Shown one piece after another: positions 4,547 to 7,095 of a stretch of 7,095 bases of DNA. The stretch comes from a bacterium. Its GTDB lineage: Bacteria > Calditrichota > Calditrichia > RBG-13-44-9 > J042. The stretch is from the NCBI GenBank assembly GCA_015494485.1, contig WGBF01000448.1, positions 1 to 7,095 on the forward strand, read 5' to 3'. Position 1 is the stretch's first letter. Each line of letters opens with the position of its first letter. The translations under genes were made by a program, and so were the position numbers. The notes beneath the pieces were generated by a model. The model worked only from the letters and a program-made list of their open reading frames with translations, was not told the DNA's origin and did no database searches.

Positions 4547-7095
4547 AACAGGTCCTTACCGTGGCACTTTTTATATTTCTTTCCGCTCCCACACGGACAG
4601 GGATCATTCCGCCCCACTTTAACATCCACCCGAACAGGCTGGGGTTTACCGCTCCCCTTATTACCCGCTGTAGCCTGCGCCGGCTGTGCCGCCTGCTGGC
4701 GACCGGCAGCCAACCCCATATTGGTCGCATCATTGTGGACTAACATAATTCGGGGCGGTGCGCCTTTTCGTTCGGGAGGCGTTTCCACAAATTCTGTCCG
4801 CCACAACATTTCCAAGGATTTCTGATTGATGTGGTCAATCAACTCCACAAACATGTGATATGCTTCCTGCTTGTATTCCACCAGCGGATCTTTTTGGCCA
4901 TAAGCCCGCAACCCGATCCCTTCTTTTAAAATATCCATCTGGTGGAGGTGGTCTTTCCAGTTTTCATCAATAACCCGCAAAATAATATATTTTTCAAACT
5001 CCTGAACAATCTCCCGGCCAACTTTCTGCTCTTTGTATTCATAAATTTTAAGCGCTTCATCTTTAATGTATTGCCGGATTTCTTCCGGAGTCATGGTGTA
5101 CAATTTGTCGCCCAGGGTGCTGACATCCACTAACAGCGTTTTAAATACTTCGTTTTTAAATGCTTCCAGCTCCCAGTCCTCACGGTGTTTGTGGCCTTCG
5201 ATGTATTTTTCAAATACGGCATCCAGGAATTCTTCCAGCATTTCCATTACTTCTTCGCGGATGTCTTCACCCAGCAACGCTTTCCGCCGGCGGGCATAAA
5301 TCACTTCCCGCTGTTTGTTCATCACATCATCATATTCCAGCAGGTGCTTCCGGATGCTGTAATTTTGCATTTCCACCCGTTTCTGGGCTTTCTCAATGGC
5401 GCGGGTTACCATGGGGTGGGTAATGACTTCACCTTCCTGCGCCCCCAGCCGGTCCATGATTTTAATCATGCGGTCGGAACCGAATAAGCGCATCAAATCA
5501 TCTTCCAGGCTTAAGAAGAACCGGCTGGCACCGGGGTCTCCCTGTCGTCCAGCACGCCCGCGCAACTGCCGGTCAATGCGTCGGGATTCATGCCGCTCCG
5601 TTCCGATAATATGGAGTCCGCAGGGTGTATCCAGTTTGCAATTGTGAAAATTCTTGTGTTCAATGACCAGGCCGGTTTCTTTCTCCTCATCCATTTTAAA
5701 ACATTCCCGATTGCACTGAATAACACCGGGGCCCAATTTGATGTCCGTTCCACGACCGGCCATATTTGTCGCAATGGTTACAGCACCCACCTGCCCGGCT
5801 TTCGCCACAATTTCGGCTTCCTGTTTATGATGCTTGGCGTTCAATACAGAATGCGGAATCCCGCGGCGCTTCAGCATTCGGCTCAACGTTTCGGATGCTT
5901 CAACGGAAATGGTTCCCACCAGCACCGGGCGTCCCAGTTTGTGCAATCGCTCTATTTCGTCAATCACAGCATTGTATTTTTCCCGCTTGGTGCGGTAAAT
6001 GTAATCTTCGTAATCAATGCGGCGCACCGGTTTATTGGTGGGAATAACCACCACATCCAGTTTGTAAATATCCCAGAATTCCTGGGCTTCGGTTTCAGCC
6101 GTACCCGTCATGCCAGCCAGTTTATTGTACAGGCGGAAATAATTTTGCAGGGTGATGGTGGCCAGCGTCTGGGTTTCCCGTTCAATTTTTACATTTTCCT
6201 TGGCTTCAAGCGCCTGATGCAATCCGTCGCTGTACCGCCGGCCATACATAATGCGCCCGGTAAATTCATCAACGATAAACACCTTCCCGTCGGATACCAC
6301 ATAATCCACATCCTTTTCAAACAACGAATACGCTTTAAGCAGTTGATTGATGTTATGGATTTTCTCGTTTTTCCGGGCGTATTCCAGTTGCAGCTTGTTC
6401 TTCAGCTCCATCTTTTCCTGAGGACTCAAGGAGTCATCGCCTTCGATGCGGCTAAATTCTTCCGGTAAGTCCGGCAGAACAAATTCGGAGGGGTCATTGG
6501 GCGAAAGTTCCTGACGCCCTTTATCCGTCAAATCCACAATATTACGCTTTTCATCAACGGTATAGAACAGTTCTTCATCCACTTCATGAAGGCGTTTATC
6601 GCGCATAAATGCGCTTTCAATATCAAAAACCAGTTTTCGAATGCCCGCCTGCTGGTATAACTTTTGAAGGCGTTTGTTTTTGGGAGCCCCCCGTTGGGCA
6701 ATTAACAGCTTTAGACCGGCTTCTGCTTCTTTGCCTTCCTTCAGCAATTTTTCCGCTTCCGCTATAACCGAATTGACGTAACGGGTTTGCAACCGGACTA
6801 AACGCTCCACCAGTGGTTTTACTTCATCATACGCATGGGTGGCGTGTTCCACCGGGCCGGAAATAATCAACGGGGTTCGGGCTTCATCAATCAGCACACT
6901 GTCCACTTCGTCGATGATGGCGTAATTGTGGCCTTTTACCTGAACAATATCTTCCGGCCGAATAGCCATATTATCCCGCAGATAGTCAAAGCCAAATTCG
7001 TTATTGGTTCCGTAGGTGATATCCGCGCTATATGCCGCACGCCGTTGAGAGGGCTCCATATTACTGAGGATAACCCCCACCGAAAGGCCCAGAAA
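4540..7095 (-). CDS. secA: Preprotein translocase ATPase SecA (N-terminus beyond window)
   Basis: Motor ATPase that pushes unfolded preproteins through SecYEG at the inner membrane. The frame is open to the right edge: FLGLS precedes the GTG at 7080, which is an internal codon and not the start. The missing N-terminal part includes Walker A. Numbering from that GTG, TYGTNNEFGFDYLRDNM is at 22-38, Walker B IIDEVDSVLIDEARTP is at 55-70, and the preprotein-crosslinking domain is about 76-250 with a long insertion at about 100-160. The second motor domain follows with MTGTAETE (324-331), TNMAGRGTDIKLG (438-450), GTERHESRRIDRQLRGRAGR (493-512) and a four-cysteine insertion (451-487). The helical scaffold spans about 560-602, and the wing/scaffold DENWKDHLHQMDILKEGIG is at 705-723. 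A Gln/Ala-rich linker leads to the C-terminal zinc SEC-C motif CPCGSGKKYKKCH (828-840), which binds SecB or ribosomes in other bacteria. About 851 residues are visible. The gene converges on the ligase and ends before a clear intrinsic terminator. Identity is certain. Confidence 0.98.
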   Translation of the reverse strand, partial: FLGLSVGVILSNMEPSQRRAAYSADITYGTNNEFGFDYLRDNMAIRPEDIVQVKGHNYAIIDEVDSVLIDEARTPLIISGPVEHATHAYDEVKPLVERLVRLQTRYVNSVIAEAEKLLKEGKEAEAGLKLLIAQRGAPKNKRLQKLYQQAGIRKLVFDIESAFMRDKRLHEVDEELFYTVDEKRNIVDLTDKGRQELSPNDPSEFVLPDLPEEFSRIEGDDSLSPQEKMELKNKLQLEYARKNEKIHNINQLLKAYSLFEKDVDYVVSDGKVFIVDEFTGRIMYGRRYSDGLHQALEAKENVKIERETQTLATITLQNYFRLYNKLAGMTGTAETEAQEFWDIYKLDVVVIPTNKPVRRIDYEDYIYRTKREKYNAVIDEIERLHKLGRPVLVGTISVEASETLSRMLKRRGIPHSVLNAKHHKQEAEIVAKAGQVGAVTIATNMAGRGTDIKLGPGVIQCNRECFKMDEEKETGLVIEHKNFHNCKLDTPCGLHIIGTERHESRRIDRQLRGRAGRQGDPGASRFFLSLEDDLMRLFGSDRMIKIMDRLGAQEGEVITHPMVTRAIEKAQKRVEMQNYSIRKHLLEYDDVMNKQREVIYARRRKALLGEDIREEVMEMLEEFLDAVFEKYIEGHKHREDWELEAFKNEVFKTLLVDVSTLGDKLYTMTPEEIRQYIKDEALKIYEYKEQKVGREIVQEFEKYIILRVIDENWKDHLHQMDILKEGIGLRAYGQKDPLVEYKQEAYHMFVELIDHINQKSLEMLWRTEFVETPPERKGAPPRIMLVHNDATNMGLAAGRQQAAQPAQATAGNKGSGKPQPVRVDVKVGRNDPCPCGSGKKYKKCHGKDLFN
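5620..5730 (-). other. Four-cysteine insertion in SecA second motor domain
   Basis: This codes for SecA residues 451-487, between GTDIKLG and GLHIIGTERHESRR. Most SecA proteins, such as E. coli's, have only a short loop there. It contains CNREC (Cys456, Cys460) and CKLDTPC (Cys481, Cys487). A C-x3-C plus C-x5-C pattern could bind zinc, but this is inferred. I have an unverified recollection of comparable Cys-bearing inserts in some FCB-group SecA proteins. Confidence 0.6.

Noticed and set aside
4272..4743. Frames on both strands over the intergenic region and the secA 3' end (153 and 106 codons)
   Set aside because: They overlap the terminator, inverted repeat and conserved secA C-terminus, and their translations resemble nothing known.
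5590..6468. 292-codon open frame antisense to secA
   Set aside because: It lies entirely within the strongly conserved secA coding region, has no ribosome site or recognisable domain, and its composition (rich in Phe, His, Asn) is what an antisense shadow gives.
7078..7080. GTG at 7080 as the start of a shorter SecA
   Set aside because: The frame stays open to the window edge with the conserved FLGLS upstream, and the motor domain cannot function without the missing Walker A region.
1..7095. CRISPR arrays, insertion sequences, tRNA genes, defence or phage genes
   Set aside because: No regular repeat-spacer pattern, transposase, terminal repeats with target duplications or cloverleaf seen on either strand. 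All large genes are explained by known families.

Overview
The window is a bacterial chromosomal segment with two converging transcription units. It looks like ordinary housekeeping sequence. I found no mobile element, CRISPR array, phage gene, tRNA or rRNA. The best guess for the host is a member of the FCB superphylum (Bacteroidota, Calditrichota, KSB1 and relatives). Three things suggest this: a SecA with a long FCB-style insertion in its preprotein-crosslinking domain (a PKNKRLQKLY-type segment), a second, cysteine-bearing insertion in its second motor domain, and a TTTG-N20-TAATTTTG promoter-like element before one gene. Two genes have strong Shine-Dalgarno sequences, which is unlike typical Bacteroidota and leans towards a sister phylum. 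The placement is an inference.

Bases 1-4289 (+ strand) hold four genes. The first is the 3' part of a 5'-deoxyadenosine / S-adenosylhomocysteine / methylthioadenosine deaminase. Twenty bases later comes a TPR lipoprotein with a low-complexity Pro/Ala tail, and 29 bases after that a complete adenosine deaminase (add). These three are closely spaced and look like one operon. After an AT-rich 71-base gap with its own candidate promoter comes a YbdK-type carboxylate-amine ligase of the glutamate-cysteine ligase 2 family.

Bases 4290-4539 are the convergent intergenic region. It holds a large imperfect inverted repeat (4320-4390), a clear intrinsic terminator for the minus strand (4471-4506), and a small AT palindrome over the secA stop codon.

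Bases 4540-7095 (- strand) are secA, complete at its C-terminus with the zinc-binding SEC-C motif. It runs off the right edge, so the Walker A region is missing.

Functionally, the two deaminases both remove the 6-amino group of adenine nucleosides. One handles the 5'-modified by-products of SAM chemistry and the other handles adenosine, so together they feed inosine-type products into purine salvage. The lipoprotein is probably an envelope scaffold whose link to purine salvage is unclear. The ligase makes an unknown amide or peptide bond. SecA drives preprotein export and has no evident link to the other genes. The observations worth a second look are the SecA cysteine insertion, the repetitive lipoprotein tail, the ligase promoter region and the intergenic inverted repeat. 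None amounts to a new system.
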